Shown here: positions 1 through 7,427 of the stretch, piece by piece | How positions within the stretch are numbered: the first letter of the stretch is position 1 | Layout: every line of letters begins with the position of its first letter | NCBI GenBank assembly: GCA_020058145.1 | Contig: JAGVEP010000287.1 | Coordinates: 1-19,977, forward strand | Length of the DNA: 19,977 nt | Direction: 5' to 3' | Origin: Phycisphaerae bacterium | Lineage (GTDB): Bacteria; Planctomycetota; Phycisphaerae; UBA1845; Fen-1342 | Notes under the pieces: model-generated | What the model saw: only the letters and a program-made list of their open reading frames with translations | What the model was told of the DNA's origin: nothing | The model's database searches: none | Made by a program: the position numbers and the translations under genes

Positions 1-225
1 CTGGGCACGCGGTCCCCGCTGCTGCCGGCCCCAACAGCACCGCTGCCGCCCGAGCGACCGCTGCCAGTCGTGCAAACGGTCCCCCAGCGCCAGCCCGCGG
101 CTGGCGACTCTTTCTGGTCGACCGCGCGACTGTATCAGACGGCGTGCAGCGCCAAGCACAGTGCGACGGTACGCCTCGTATGGGATTCCCCCATCGAAAA
201 ACCAAAACTGAGAGGTGAGCTATGA
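1..225 (+). CDS. C-terminal end of an unidentified upstream gene (partial)
   Basis: Frame 1 is open from the window edge to a TGA at 223-225, giving about 74 residues. The stop overlaps the ATG of the following lipoprotein gene as ATGA, which is the usual sign of two genes in one operon. The visible part is proline- and alanine-rich at first (LPAPTAPLPPERPLP) and then more ordinary, with aromatic and basic residues (DSFWSTARLYQTA). I do not recognise a family. The proline-rich stretch could be a linker before a short C-terminal segment. It could also be chance open frame, but the exact stop/start overlap argues for a real gene. Confidence 0.55.
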   Translation: MGTRSPLLPAPTAPLPPERPLPVVQTVPQRQPAAGDSFWSTARLYQTACSAKHSATVRLVWDSPIEKPKLRGEL

Positions 226-1652
226 AACGAAACTTGACTATCTGGTGTGGCTGCGTGGTGATTGCCGGCCTCTGCGGCTGTCTGCCCGAGAAACGCGTGA
301 CCTGGTCCCCCGATGGGCGCTGGGCGGCCGTCCGCGCGGGCGACGGACTGCACCTGTGCGACCCCAACGGAAAGTTGTCGGAACGGTTAGTCGAAAACGT
401 CAACGGCGTGGCCTGGCTGCCGGACTCGCGGCATCTCCTGCTGGCAACGGCGGTACGCGCGAAGACTTGGGCGGAACTCACGCCGCTGCTCGACGCACCG
501 CGGGTGCAGGAGTTGGCCGAGCTCGGCGACAAGCTGCAAGCCGAGATGCTGGCTTATGAGGGCGAGTGGGATGCCTTTAAGCCACAGGTAGTGGAAAAAC
601 AAACCGGTGGCGTGTTCGCGGCCTTGCTCGTCTACGTGCGCGACCACGCCGACGCCAGGCTGCCTGAGAAACTGGGCGACCGGTGGGAGGACACAAAGAA
701 GTTGGAAGCCTCCGTCGGGACGCTGCAACTCGCCGAAGTGCAACAGGGTACGCTGAAGCTAGGCCCGCCCCTCCTCCGTTCGATCGACGGCATCAGCGAG
801 CCACGCGTTTCACCGGACGGCCGCAAAGCGGCCTATCTCTCGCCGCTGCCTGGCGATAATTCGCCGGTGGGACTTTTCGCCACCGCGCTCGAACCCGGCG
901 CGACGCCGCAGGCCGTCGCCGAGCACACGTCCCTGTTCTGTGACTGGTCCACGGATGGGCGTCACCTGGTGTATGCCACTGGCAGTCCCGGCGCGGCCAG
1001 CGGTGGAAAAGAACTGCGTCTGGGCGTCATCGCCCGCCGCCAAGTGAGTGATGAGCACGGACAAATGCTGGAGAAATTGCCCGAGGCCGAGGATCTGGCC
1101 GGCATTCTGTTTCAGCAGGAGACGAAGGTCGCCTGCCTACGCGACGGGCGGATCATCTTCGCGGGCCTCGCAGTGCACTTGCCTTGTACGACCAAGGACA
1201 TGCCGCAGACGGTGGGGTTGTTTGCGCTCGATCCGGATCGGCAGCCGACGATCACGCGGCTGGTGCCTCGGCAGAGTGCGGCTGACCTCGCGGACGTGCT
1301 GCCGCTGTTCGACCTGAGCCCCGATCAGCAGCGGGTCTGTCTGCCCGCTAGTAACGGGCGCATCGTCGTGCTCACGCTCGCGACGGGCGACACGCTGGAG
1401 GTCGCCGCCGAGAAGCACGTGGACGAGTTGCGGACGCTGCCGACGTGGCGGAGTGACGACGAAGTGTGCCTGAATTACGGTCCGTCGCCCGACCAGCCCG
1501 GCGCACGCTCCGAAATCTCTCTGGCCAAGATCAACTGGGACGAAAAGCAGGTCACCATCCGCGCCCTGAGCGGCGACTGGCCGACGGCGGCGGTCGAGGG
1601 CTTCCTGGTCAAGAAACCGGACCAGCCGGCGGCATCGCAGTCCACCCGCTAA
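222..1652 (+). CDS. Putative lipoprotein with WD40-like (PD40/TolB-type) beta-propeller repeats
   Basis: The 476-residue product starts with a short basic end and a hydrophobic stretch leading to GLCGC near residue 20, which fits a lipoprotein signal peptide. Repeats of the SPDGR type follow: SPDGRW near residue 29, LPDSRHLLLA near 66, SPDGRKAAYL near 197, STDGRHLVYA near 243, SPDQQRVCLP near 365 and RSDDEVCL near 411. Such repeats form blades of TolB-like beta-propellers, usually for protein contacts at the cell envelope. The ATG at 222 is preceded by a purine-rich AGAGGTGAG and overlaps the stop of the upstream frame, so it is probably translated together with that gene. No enzymatic motif is visible. 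The partner or ligand is unknown. Confidence 0.8.
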   Translation: MKRNLTIWCGCVVIAGLCGCLPEKRVTWSPDGRWAAVRAGDGLHLCDPNGKLSERLVENVNGVAWLPDSRHLLLATAVRAKTWAELTPLLDAPRVQELAELGDKLQAEMLAYEGEWDAFKPQVVEKQTGGVFAALLVYVRDHADARLPEKLGDRWEDTKKLEASVGTLQLAEVQQGTLKLGPPLLRSIDGISEPRVSPDGRKAAYLSPLPGDNSPVGLFATALEPGATPQAVAEHTSLFCDWSTDGRHLVYATGSPGAASGGKELRLGVIARRQVSDEHGQMLEKLPEAEDLAGILFQQETKVACLRDGRIIFAGLAVHLPCTTKDMPQTVGLFALDPDRQPTITRLVPRQSAADLADVLPLFDLSPDQQRVCLPASNGRIVVLTLATGDTLEVAAEKHVDELRTLPTWRSDDEVCLNYGPSPDQPGARSEISLAKINWDEKQVTIRALSGDWPTAAVEGFLVKKPDQPAASQSTR

Positions 1653-2392
1653 GCCGGCGGCTGCCGCGTCAGTACATATTACTCTGAAACGACTTACGCA
1701 GGGTTGCGTCGCTGGCGGCGTCGCGAGCCGCGGCGCGTTGTGGTCCAGTTTCACCCGTAACTGCGACGGCAGAAAATCGGCAAACCGCGGGAAAACCCCA
1801 ATTTACCTGCACAACGTATTGACCTACCTTAAGATATACGGACCCGATTTGGTGACGCTCACGGCCCGTCAAGTCGGGGGGGCTTGGCGGGCCGACTATT
1901 GTCCGAAAGCCCAGCCGGGGTGCAGCAGGCGGCGCAAAAAAAAGCCCGAGTGGGGGGCCGACAGGCCGGGGGGAAACCTGTACGTGCCGCTCGCCACTCG
2001 GACATGTGTATTGTACCCCATCCCAGCCGTAAGGCAAGTCAGGCGCGCGAGAATTCTGGTCGGCCGTTTCCGGCGCCTAACCACTTGATTTACAGGCAGT
2101 TAGAGGCGTACAGCGCAGGAGGGCTGCCGCAAAGGCTCCGGTCCCGAAGCGCACCGGTCTTCAACCCGCCTGACCCGTCCAGATCGCAAGCAGCGTTATG
2201 ATCCGCGGATAATCGAAGGCGCGATGCGGTGGCCGTTCGAGCCGTATTCGCACTGCAAGTGTCCCCCAGGGGGGGAAACGCCGGGAATGTGGAGCCAAGG
2301 CCGGCCCCGCGAGATTGCGGATCGTGGCCGCGCAGATTCAAATGCTCGCCTTTTGATCCCGCGCTGGTTCGAGCGCTCGCCGAGCGACAGGA
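1653..2392. other. 740-bp stretch without a convincing gene
   Basis: Several short open frames cross this stretch, but none has a good start site, a recognisable motif or plausible composition. The visible structure is a stem-loop at 1843-1878, a short inverted repeat CCGAGTGG/CCACTCGG at 1946-1953 and 1994-2001, and G-runs such as those near 1877 and 2268. A TATGAT at 2197-2202 could be a -10 box for the DedA gene about 190 bp downstream, but no good -35 box is correctly spaced. Nothing else was recognised. Confidence 0.5.
1843..1878. other. Stem-loop in the intergenic gap
   Basis: CCCGATTTGGTG (1843-1854) can pair with CGTCAAGTCGGG (1867-1878) over 12 pairs including three G-U pairs, with a 12-base loop. 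There is no T-run after it on either strand, so it is not a standard terminator. It may be a structured untranslated region or chance in GC-rich DNA. Confidence 0.3.
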
Positions 2393-3097
2393 ATGGTGAT
2401 GCAGAGCTGGGCATGGTTGGCCTTGATACACGCGGGCGGCGAAATCGCCGCTGTCCAGGCGTGGATGCACCAGGCGTTTTATCCCGTCCTGCTGCTGATC
2501 CTCATCATCGCCAGTCTCGGGGTCCCGATTCCGGAGGACATCCCGCTGATCGTGGCGGGCGTGCTCCTCCGCACAGAAGACGGCATCGCGTCCTGGTATG
2601 GGACGATACTGGTGGCGCTCGTGGGCGTGCTGACCGGGGACCTCGTGCTCTACATGCTCGGGCAACGCTGGGGGGCGGACGTGGTGAACCACCGCAGTGT
2701 GCGTTGGATCGTTACGCCGGACCGCTTTACGCGGCTGTCACGGCGTTTCCGCGTACACGGCACGTGGTTCTGTTTCTTTGGGCGGTTCCTGTTGGGCGTG
2801 CGGGCGGCGATGTGCCTGACGGCGGGGGCGACGCATTTCCCGCTGTGGCGCTTCCTGCTGGCGGATTTCACGGGCGCGCTGCTGTCCGTGCCGCTGTTCA
2901 TCGGGCTGGGCTACTGGTTCGCGGGGGTGATTCCGCAGTTGCGGGAGTACATGCGCGACGTGCAGGTCGTAATGTGGATCGGGGGCGGGGTCGCGCTCCT
3001 GATCCTCGCGCTCGTCTATCGCGCGCGGCGGAGACGGAGAAAAGCCCGGGCGGGGACGACCAAGGCGGCGGCTACTTCGAGCACTGATATCCGCTAG
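2393..3097 (+). CDS. DedA family (SNARE-associated) inner-membrane protein
   Basis: DedA/VTT-domain proteins are membrane transporters or scramblases linked to lipid carrier recycling, membrane potential and drug tolerance. This 234-residue product has the family layout: a hydrophobic segment at about 29-42, the re-entrant motif GVPIPEDIPLIVAGVLL at 43-59, a GD-x(3)-Y-x(2)-G element at 82-90, and an F-x-R-F-x(3)-R segment near 129-137 followed by AG at 144-145. The usual proline in that last segment is absent (FGRFLLGVR). Two hydrophobic helices follow at about 163-182 and 192-209, ending in a strongly basic tail (RARRRRRKARAG). The length fits the family. ATG 2399 is a possible alternative start, since AGGA at 2389-2392 is better spaced for it. 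It lies alone on this strand, convergent with dprA with only 8 bp between stops. Confidence 0.88.
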   Translation: MVMQSWAWLALIHAGGEIAAVQAWMHQAFYPVLLLILIIASLGVPIPEDIPLIVAGVLLRTEDGIASWYGTILVALVGVLTGDLVLYMLGQRWGADVVNHRSVRWIVTPDRFTRLSRRFRVHGTWFCFFGRFLLGVRAAMCLTAGATHFPLWRFLLADFTGALLSVPLFIGLGYWFAGVIPQLREYMRDVQVVMWIGGGVALLILALVYRARRRRRKARAGTTKAAATSSTDIR

Positions 3098-3105
3098 AGC
3101 CCCGC

Positions 3106-4281
3106 TCAGGCGAAACCCGCACGGCGGACGACGCGATTGCCCGGCACGCGCCGCACCAGGCCCTTGAGTTCCAACGAAGTGAGTGCGGCCAGGACCTCGC
3201 CCGGCGGCAACTCGGCGGCGCGGATGACGGCGTCTTGCAGCAGTTCGTCGCGGCCGATCACGTCGTAGACCCTCTTTTCAGCGGCGGAAAGCGGTGTCGA
3301 GGCGGAAAAGAGGGTCGCGCCATTCTGCGTCGCTCCCTGCGTGCCTGCGTGCCTGCGTGCCTGCGTGCCTGTATTGGTCTGCAACTTCTGCCCCACCTCG
3401 CCCAGCTCGTCGAGGATGTCCTCCAGGCAGAGGACCAGCTTGGCCGCACCGTCCCGGATCAGCGCGTTGGTGCCGAAGGACAGCGGGTCCTGCACCCGGC
3501 CGGGGATCGCGAACACTTCGCGGTTGTACTCATTCGCCAGGCGGGCGGTAATGAGCGCGCCGCTGCGCTGCGCCGCCTCGACGACCAGGGTGCCGAGCGA
3601 CATCCCGGCGATGATGCGGTTGCGGACCGGAAAATTCTGGGCGCGCACCGCGGCCCGCAGCGGGAGCTCAGTGACCCACGCGCCGCTTTCCAGGAGCTTG
3701 TCCGCCAGGGCCCGGTTCTCGGGTGGGTAGATTTCTGCGAGACCCTGCCCCATGACCGCGATGGACCGGCCGCCCGCCTCGATCGCGCCGTGGTGCGCGA
3801 AGGCGTCGATGCCACGGGCCAGTCCGCTCACCACCGTGAATCCCGCACCCGCGAGCAGCTCGCCGAAGCGCCGGGCCTGCTCGCTCCCGTAGATGGTGCA
3901 GTGGCGGCTGCCCACGACCGCGAGGGCGACGGCATCCGTCGGCCGGAGTTCGCCCTTCACGTAGAGGACAATCGGCGCGTCGGGGATACGCCGCAGCCCC
4001 TCCGGATACTCCTCGTCGGCGCGGCAGATGATGCGCACGCCGTGCGCGGCCACCGTGTCGATTTCCAGCTCAACCTCCGCGCTGTCGCGACTGCGGGCGA
4101 TCTGGGTGGCCTTCTCGTTGCCGATGCCCTGGACCGTCTTGAGCGTTGTGACCGAGGCCCCGAGCGCCTGTTCGGCGTCGCCGAGCTGAATGAGCAGCCG
4201 TGAGAACGTGAGCGGTCCGACGCCGTCGGTGAGCGCCCAACGGAGGTAGGTCCGGCCGAGCGTTGAGATCACGGCGTCCAT
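3106..4281 (-). CDS. dprA: DNA-protecting protein DprA (DNA processing chain A)
   Basis: DprA binds incoming single-stranded DNA during natural transformation and loads RecA. From ATG 4281 the product is 391 residues. An N-terminal helix-hairpin-helix-like part (VQGIGNEKA near 50-58) precedes the Rossmann-like core, with GSRHCTIYG at 124-132, SGLARGIDA at 152-160, NFPVRNRIIAG at 216-226 and EAAQRSGALITA at 235-246. A C-terminal winged helix (about 347-386, ELPPGEVLAALTSLELKGL) follows. ATG 4281 is preferred over an upstream GTG at 4326 because GGGGAAG lies about 5 bases before it. The linker between core and winged helix (residues 303-315) is encoded by an 8-bp tandem repeat, so unit gain or loss would shift the frame. 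It is divergent from the small exported protein gene. Confidence 0.95.
   Translation of the reverse strand: MDAVISTLGRTYLRWALTDGVGPLTFSRLLIQLGDAEQALGASVTTLKTVQGIGNEKATQIARSRDSAEVELEIDTVAAHGVRIICRADEEYPEGLRRIPDAPIVLYVKGELRPTDAVALAVVGSRHCTIYGSEQARRFGELLAGAGFTVVSGLARGIDAFAHHGAIEAGGRSIAVMGQGLAEIYPPENRALADKLLESGAWVTELPLRAAVRAQNFPVRNRIIAGMSLGTLVVEAAQRSGALITARLANEYNREVFAIPGRVQDPLSFGTNALIRDGAAKLVLCLEDILDELGEVGQKLQTNTGTQARRHAGTQGATQNGATLFSASTPLSAAEKRVYDVIGRDELLQDAVIRAAELPPGEVLAALTSLELKGLVRRVPGNRVVRRAGFA
3336..3371 (-). repeat. 8-bp tandem repeat (4.5 copies) inside dprA
   Basis: On the + strand the unit CCTGCGTG occurs at 3336-3343, 3344-3351, 3352-3359 and 3360-3367, followed by a half unit CCTG. 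On the coding strand it reads as repeated AGGCACGC and encodes the linker GTQARRHAGTQ. Eight is not a multiple of three, so slippage changes the frame. Adding one unit brings in a stop at 3260-3258 and losing one unit brings in a stop at 3280-3278. Both lie before the winged-helix region. Confidence 0.93.
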
Positions 4282-4416
4282 GCGGCTTCCCCAGGGGTCA
4301 ACGTGGCACCACTCTAGCCGTGGCACGGGCCTTGCACCACTCCTTGCGGTTCACGCTGCTGCGCCCCGCCGTACGTACACGGAGCGCGGCAACGGGCCTC
4401 GAAAGCGGAGCTGGCG

Positions 4417-4656
4417 ATGAAGATCGACCCTCGACGACGACCCGAGTTGGCGGCGCGACAGCGCAGGATTTGCGTCGTGGGCGCAATTCTGCTCGTGGCC
4501 TCGTTGCCGCTGACCCTGGCGGGTGCGTGCGACGACGAGATTTCGAAGGAGTTTCGCGCCGCCGCGCTGCCGACCATCGAAGCGGGCGTACAGTCGATCT
4601 TCTCCGGCGTGGTGACGGGCATCTTTACGGTCGCGGACCCGAATTCGGGTGGGTAG
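4417..4656 (+). CDS. Small exported protein of unknown function
   Basis: The product is 79 residues. A basic start (MKIDPRRRPELAARQRR) is followed by a hydrophobic segment ICVVGAILLVASLPLTLAG and then ACDDEISKEF, so it is probably exported by a signal peptide. Cleavage just before the cysteine would make it a lipoprotein, but AGAC is a weak lipobox. The mature part is about 40 residues with hydrophobic positions (IFSGVVTGIFTV) and ends with PNSGG. GGAG sits about 7 bases before the ATG, supporting this start. From memory, similar short CDDE...FRAAALPTIEAG proteins occur in Phycisphaerae-type genomes without assigned function. It diverges from dprA across about 135 bp. Confidence 0.7.
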   Translation: MKIDPRRRPELAARQRRICVVGAILLVASLPLTLAGACDDEISKEFRAAALPTIEAGVQSIFSGVVTGIFTVADPNSGG

Positions 4657-4783
4657 CTCGGCGAGCACGTAGTCGAGCACGACCGGCGAGTAGGTGGCCG
4701 CGACGGGGCATCAGAAGAACACGAAGCGCGAGCGAGCGCCGTCCTGTTGCGCGCCCGGGACTTCGTTCTTGGCCCTGCTCGTT

Positions 4784-4833
4784 CAAGAGTCCCAAGAGTT
4801 CCATGTTTTGAGGGGGCGCCGATGGGACTCTTG
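4784..4833. repeat. 11-bp inverted repeat
   Basis: CAAGAGTCCCA at 4784-4794 is matched exactly by its reverse complement TGGGACTCTTG at 4823-4833, with a 28-base spacer. It could form a hairpin or be the ends of a small repeat unit. It is not followed by a T-run. Confidence 0.6.
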
Positions 4834-5110
4834 GAAGATGGGGGCCGTGGTCTTGTGAAATTTGGGAACTTCGGCGCGAGAGAGCCGGGAAAAGGGAACG
4901 GGGAACGGGGAACAGGGGGAACGGCGAGTGGCGAGTAGCGAATAGTGGCTGGCGAATTGCAGGTGCCGGGTGGGTCCGTCAAAGCGGGCGCCAGTAGGTG
5001 ACGGATAAAATCGACGCTGGGGCGTGACGGGCTGAAGGTGACCAAGGTGATCATGCGTGCACACCCCCCCCTTGATCAGCTTGGTTATTGGGACCAAGGC
5101 GACAGGGGAG

Positions 5111-5136
5111 CGAAGGCACGAAGGCACGAAGGCACG
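5111..5136 (+). repeat. 8-bp tandem repeat CGAAGGCA (3 copies plus a partial)
   Basis: CGAAGGCA occurs at 5111-5118, 5119-5126 and 5127-5134, then decays. The core AGGCACG is shared with the coding strand of the dprA repeat (AGGCACGC), so the two arrays look related in sequence as well as in period. Confidence 0.85.
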
Positions 5137-5341
5137 GAACTGAGGCCGACCGAGGAGGAAGGGCGAAGGAGGCACGAAGGTCGCGCGGCCTGTTCATGGT
5201 GGAAGGATGCCTCACAAATGGGGCGGGGCAAGGTGGGGTGGCGGGAATGGCGGAGACTGGCGGGGATGGGCGAATTTTGAGTAGCGAATGGCGAATGCCG
5301 GGAAATTGAACGAGGCGCCCACAGCCCACGGCCGGCAGATC

Positions 5342-5390
5342 GCGGGAAGGGATTCCCGCTGCGGTGCGTGCGAGAAAGGGATTCTCGTAC
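5342..5390. repeat. Two adjacent hairpins sharing an AAGGGATTC core
   Basis: GCGGGAA (5342-5348) pairs with TTCCCGC (5353-5359) around a GGGA loop. About ten bases later, GTGCGAGAA (5368-5376) pairs with TTCTCGTAC (5382-5390), with one G-T pair, around an AGGGA loop. The two hairpins have the same centre and loop with different outer arms, which suggests a duplicated palindromic repeat of REP type. Confidence 0.55.
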
Positions 5391-5461
5391 GAGCGCCGAT
5401 CCGCGCCCAGCCGAATACGTTGGATGGTGCGTCAACGGATACACGCATCATTGAGCGGTTG

Positions 5462-5974
5462 TCAAGTCGAACCGTCCGGTTGGGGCGTGTGCGCGCGGCG
5501 GTCCTGCGAGAACAACTCGTTCAATCGCATGCCAAGCTCGTAGTATGCGCCCCAACCCTCACGGCATTTCTCGTGTGCCAGAATCGTCAATATGAGCGTG
5601 GGTACGCCGCCGAGCTTGAGAAGGCGAGAAGTGAATTCGGCGCACCAGGCGCGCCAGCAACGTTCACGAGAGCCTCGTAGCGTTTCGCCGTCGTAAGGTA
5701 GTGGCATCTGATTGCGATCATGAAAGAACGCACGGTAGTGTTCGGCGACCTGACAGTACACGTCCAGCAGACGCTCCGAATTTACCGGTTCCGGATTCTC
5801 GTCCGCAATTACTAGAATCAACTCCACTCGTTGGCCAAGGACATGGCATGCCTGGTAGTAATCAAGCTTGGCCTTCGCGATCAATTCGCCGATCACGACG
5901 GGAAACATCGCTCGTTGCACATCTTCGAGCGTGTCATCGCCCGTCCCCTGCTGCGATTGAAAGTCAGGCGTCAT
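5462..5974 (-). CDS. Hypothetical protein at the end of the restriction-modification operon
   Basis: The product is 170 residues, with no family recognised. It looks soluble and helical, with acidic and aromatic stretches (KAKLDYYQACHVLGQRVELI, CRAWCAEF-like WRAWCAEF, EGWGAYYELGMRLNELF), no signal peptide and no membrane segment. Its ATG lies inside the last codons of the C-terminal methyltransferase remnant, whose stop is at 5966-5964, so the two overlap by about 11 bases and may be translationally coupled. Position and strand make it part of the same operon as the endonuclease and methyltransferase. It could be an accessory gene of the older or the newer R-M system, or an unrelated passenger. 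Base composition looks somewhat less GC-rich than in the housekeeping genes, by eye only. Confidence 0.65.
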   Translation of the reverse strand: MTPDFQSQQGTGDDTLEDVQRAMFPVVIGELIAKAKLDYYQACHVLGQRVELILVIADENPEPVNSERLLDVYCQVAEHYRAFFHDRNQMPLPYDGETLRGSRERCWRAWCAEFTSRLLKLGGVPTLILTILAHEKCREGWGAYYELGMRLNELFSQDRRAHTPQPDGST

Positions 5975-6137
5975 ACGAGTGGTCCACGAATTCCAGTTCG
6001 CCGGATTCCGCGCCGTGCCTTATGGGGGCGGCGGCGACCGGAAAGATGCGGCCGTCAATGCCCATGTCGCTGACCTGGGCCTTGTTGGGGATGCTGCCCA
6101 GCGCGATGACGGCCCAGTTCTCGAAATCGAGAGAAAC
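5964..6137 (-). pseudogene. C-terminal fragment of a second DNA methyltransferase (remnant of the gene beginning at 8646)
   Basis: Directly after the TGA of the intact methyltransferase (6140-6138) the same frame stays open to a TGA at 5966-5964. It encodes a conserved-looking segment: DFENWAVIALG from 6128, then IPNKAQVSDMGIDGRIFPV, ending ELEFVDHSYDA. From memory, this matches the C-terminal part of the methyltransferase family whose N-terminus is seen at 8646-8239, where a nuclease-like D-G-x-D-G...QVK region follows the methylase domain. Here the segment stops before any QVK motif. It has no start codon or ribosome site of its own and would only be translated by readthrough or reinitiation. 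It was too short and start-less to be found as an ordinary gene. Confidence 0.7.
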
Positions 6138-7427
6138 TCACGGCGCGAAGGCGTGGACGACAAACTCATACAGTTCCTTCTTCGATGTGCGCTTGCGGAT
6201 CGTTTCAACGCCCACATCGACGAAGCCGGCATCTTCGAACATCGCCGCGTAGATGCCCTCGACCGGAAGCACCGTGTCGTAGAACTTGCTGTTGCCCACA
6301 ATGTAATGGCAGCGAGCGCCGGAGGCGAGCACCTGCTTCAAACTGAGGATGTGGCCCTTGATGTCCTCGAAGTACTTGTGGACGTAGCGGCCCAGAAGCG
6401 CATGGCCCTGGCCGATGTCGCGGACGATCCGGTCGAAGTGCGGGAACGGAATCTCGCCGTGGCCGTTGGGGGTCCACGTATTAAGCATGCTCGTGGCGCA
6501 CCCCCACGTACCGCCGATGGCCCTCCAGTCGAGTTCACCCGCAGCGCGGCCGTCGGAGAGGTATCCGAGCCAGTACATGTACGGGCGAAGCTCGCGGATG
6601 TAGGACATGCGGTTCGGATAGGGTGGCGACGTGATGACGGCGGTATACCGATCCTCGCTCGCGGGGAGAACGGCGGGGAGGTCGCGCGAATCGCCCAGCA
6701 ACACACGGCAATCTGCGGTGGGCGGCTCAATGACCATGCTGTCGGCGATTTCGCTAGCGGCGACCACGAATGCGTCGGCGATCCGGTTGGCTGTCTGCGT
6801 GGGAGTCTCCGCGAAGAGTCCCGCCTCGTCGCCTTTCTTCTTGAAGGACATGGACTGGTGGCCGAAGGAAACGTTGGCACTCTGGATCATCACGCGGCAG
6901 AACGCGACTCGCAGGAGACTATCGACATTGTCGGCCCGGTCGCGCGTCGGGTTGCGGATCGCATCGCACAAGGCGGCCAGCGCGTGCAGCGTGGGAGCAT
7001 CCCACCACTTCTCGATCTGGTGAAGATCGGGCTTCCAGGAGTGTGCGCCCCCCGCGCGGGCTTTTTCGGAGATTCGTGCTGCCGCCGATTTCAGAGCGCG
7101 GGCCGCGCCGCCGTCGAATCGTGTAAGTTTGAGATTGCCGAGCCAGACGAGGAACGGGTTGATGTCCACCGCATGGCAGCGGATGCCCAGCGAAGCACAG
7201 GCGAGCGGCGTCGTGCCCGTGCCGGAAAAGGGCTCAAGCACGAACTCATCCGGGCCGGACGGTTTAAGCAGTTCACGCACAAGGGCGAGCGAGTACGCGG
7301 GCGTCAGCCGCAGCCAGCCGTGGCGTCCGAGCGCCACGTTGCCTCTGAATGTCAGGTGCGCACGCAGCCCAAGCCCGGTGGTGGGCTTGTCGTTGGTGAC
7401 GGGCTGGGCGAAGAGGTCGGGGCTCAT
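6138..7427 (-). CDS. Site-specific DNA methyltransferase of an R-M pair (amino-methyltransferase, SPPY type)
   Basis: It transfers methyl groups from S-adenosylmethionine to DNA, probably protecting sites cut by the neighbouring endonuclease. From ATG 7427 it has 429 residues. The S-adenosylmethionine-binding motif I (LEPFSGTGTT, 64-73) comes first, then motif II (HAVDIN, 85-90), and the catalytic motif IV TSPPY lies far downstream at 266-270, followed by the conserved-looking NRMSYIRELRPYMYWLGY. Motif order I before IV with about 190 residues between suggests an alpha-like arrangement with the target-recognition region inside. SPPY is most common in N4-cytosine enzymes, but adenine modification is not excluded. 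ATG 7427 is chosen over an upstream start at 7583 because it overlaps the endonuclease stop as ATGA. The motifs are complete, so it is probably active. Confidence 0.88.
   Translation of the reverse strand: MSPDLFAQPVTNDKPTTGLGLRAHLTFRGNVALGRHGWLRLTPAYSLALVRELLKPSGPDEFVLEPFSGTGTTPLACASLGIRCHAVDINPFLVWLGNLKLTRFDGGAARALKSAAARISEKARAGGAHSWKPDLHQIEKWWDAPTLHALAALCDAIRNPTRDRADNVDSLLRVAFCRVMIQSANVSFGHQSMSFKKKGDEAGLFAETPTQTANRIADAFVVAASEIADSMVIEPPTADCRVLLGDSRDLPAVLPASEDRYTAVITSPPYPNRMSYIRELRPYMYWLGYLSDGRAAGELDWRAIGGTWGCATSMLNTWTPNGHGEIPFPHFDRIVRDIGQGHALLGRYVHKYFEDIKGHILSLKQVLASGARCHYIVGNSKFYDTVLPVEGIYAAMFEDAGFVDVGVETIRKRTSKKELYEFVVHAFAP

Larger units (their letters stand above)
4657..5461. repeat. Gene-free mosaic of short repeats
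   Basis: About 800 bp without a convincing gene, built from several repeat motifs. There is an 11-bp inverted repeat at 4784-4833. A run of GGGAAC units lies at 4894-4922. A GCGA(G/A)T(G/A) string (gcgagtggcgagtagcgaa) lies at about 4924-4945 and recurs near 5281-5297. An 8-bp tandem repeat lies at 5111-5136, with a further related GGCACGAAG near 5172-5180. Two hairpins sit at 5342-5390. From memory, such strings are common in planctomycete intergenic DNA and produce false open frames on both strands. No promoter or RNA gene was recognised. Confidence 0.7.

Noticed and set aside
1819..1840. TTGACC followed by TATACG as a promoter
   Set aside because: The spacing is only about 10 bases, too short for a sigma-70-type promoter, and no gene follows nearby.
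2331..2390. GGTTCGAGC as a tRNA T-arm
   Set aside because: No matching acceptor, D or anticodon stems could be drawn around it.
2224..3087. A 287-codon open frame overlapping the DedA gene
   Set aside because: It is Arg/Gly/Pro-rich with no motif, while the other frame gives a textbook DedA membrane protein.
3336..3371. Short repeats as a CRISPR array
   Set aside because: The units are 8 bp and contiguous with no spacers.
3235..4203. A 322-codon open frame on the + strand
   Set aside because: It is antisense to dprA, which is unambiguous.
4644..4700. A protein-like - strand string (SPVVLDYVLAELPT) that could be a gene remnant
   Set aside because: It is only about 17 codons, partly antisense to the small exported protein, and has no identifiable family.
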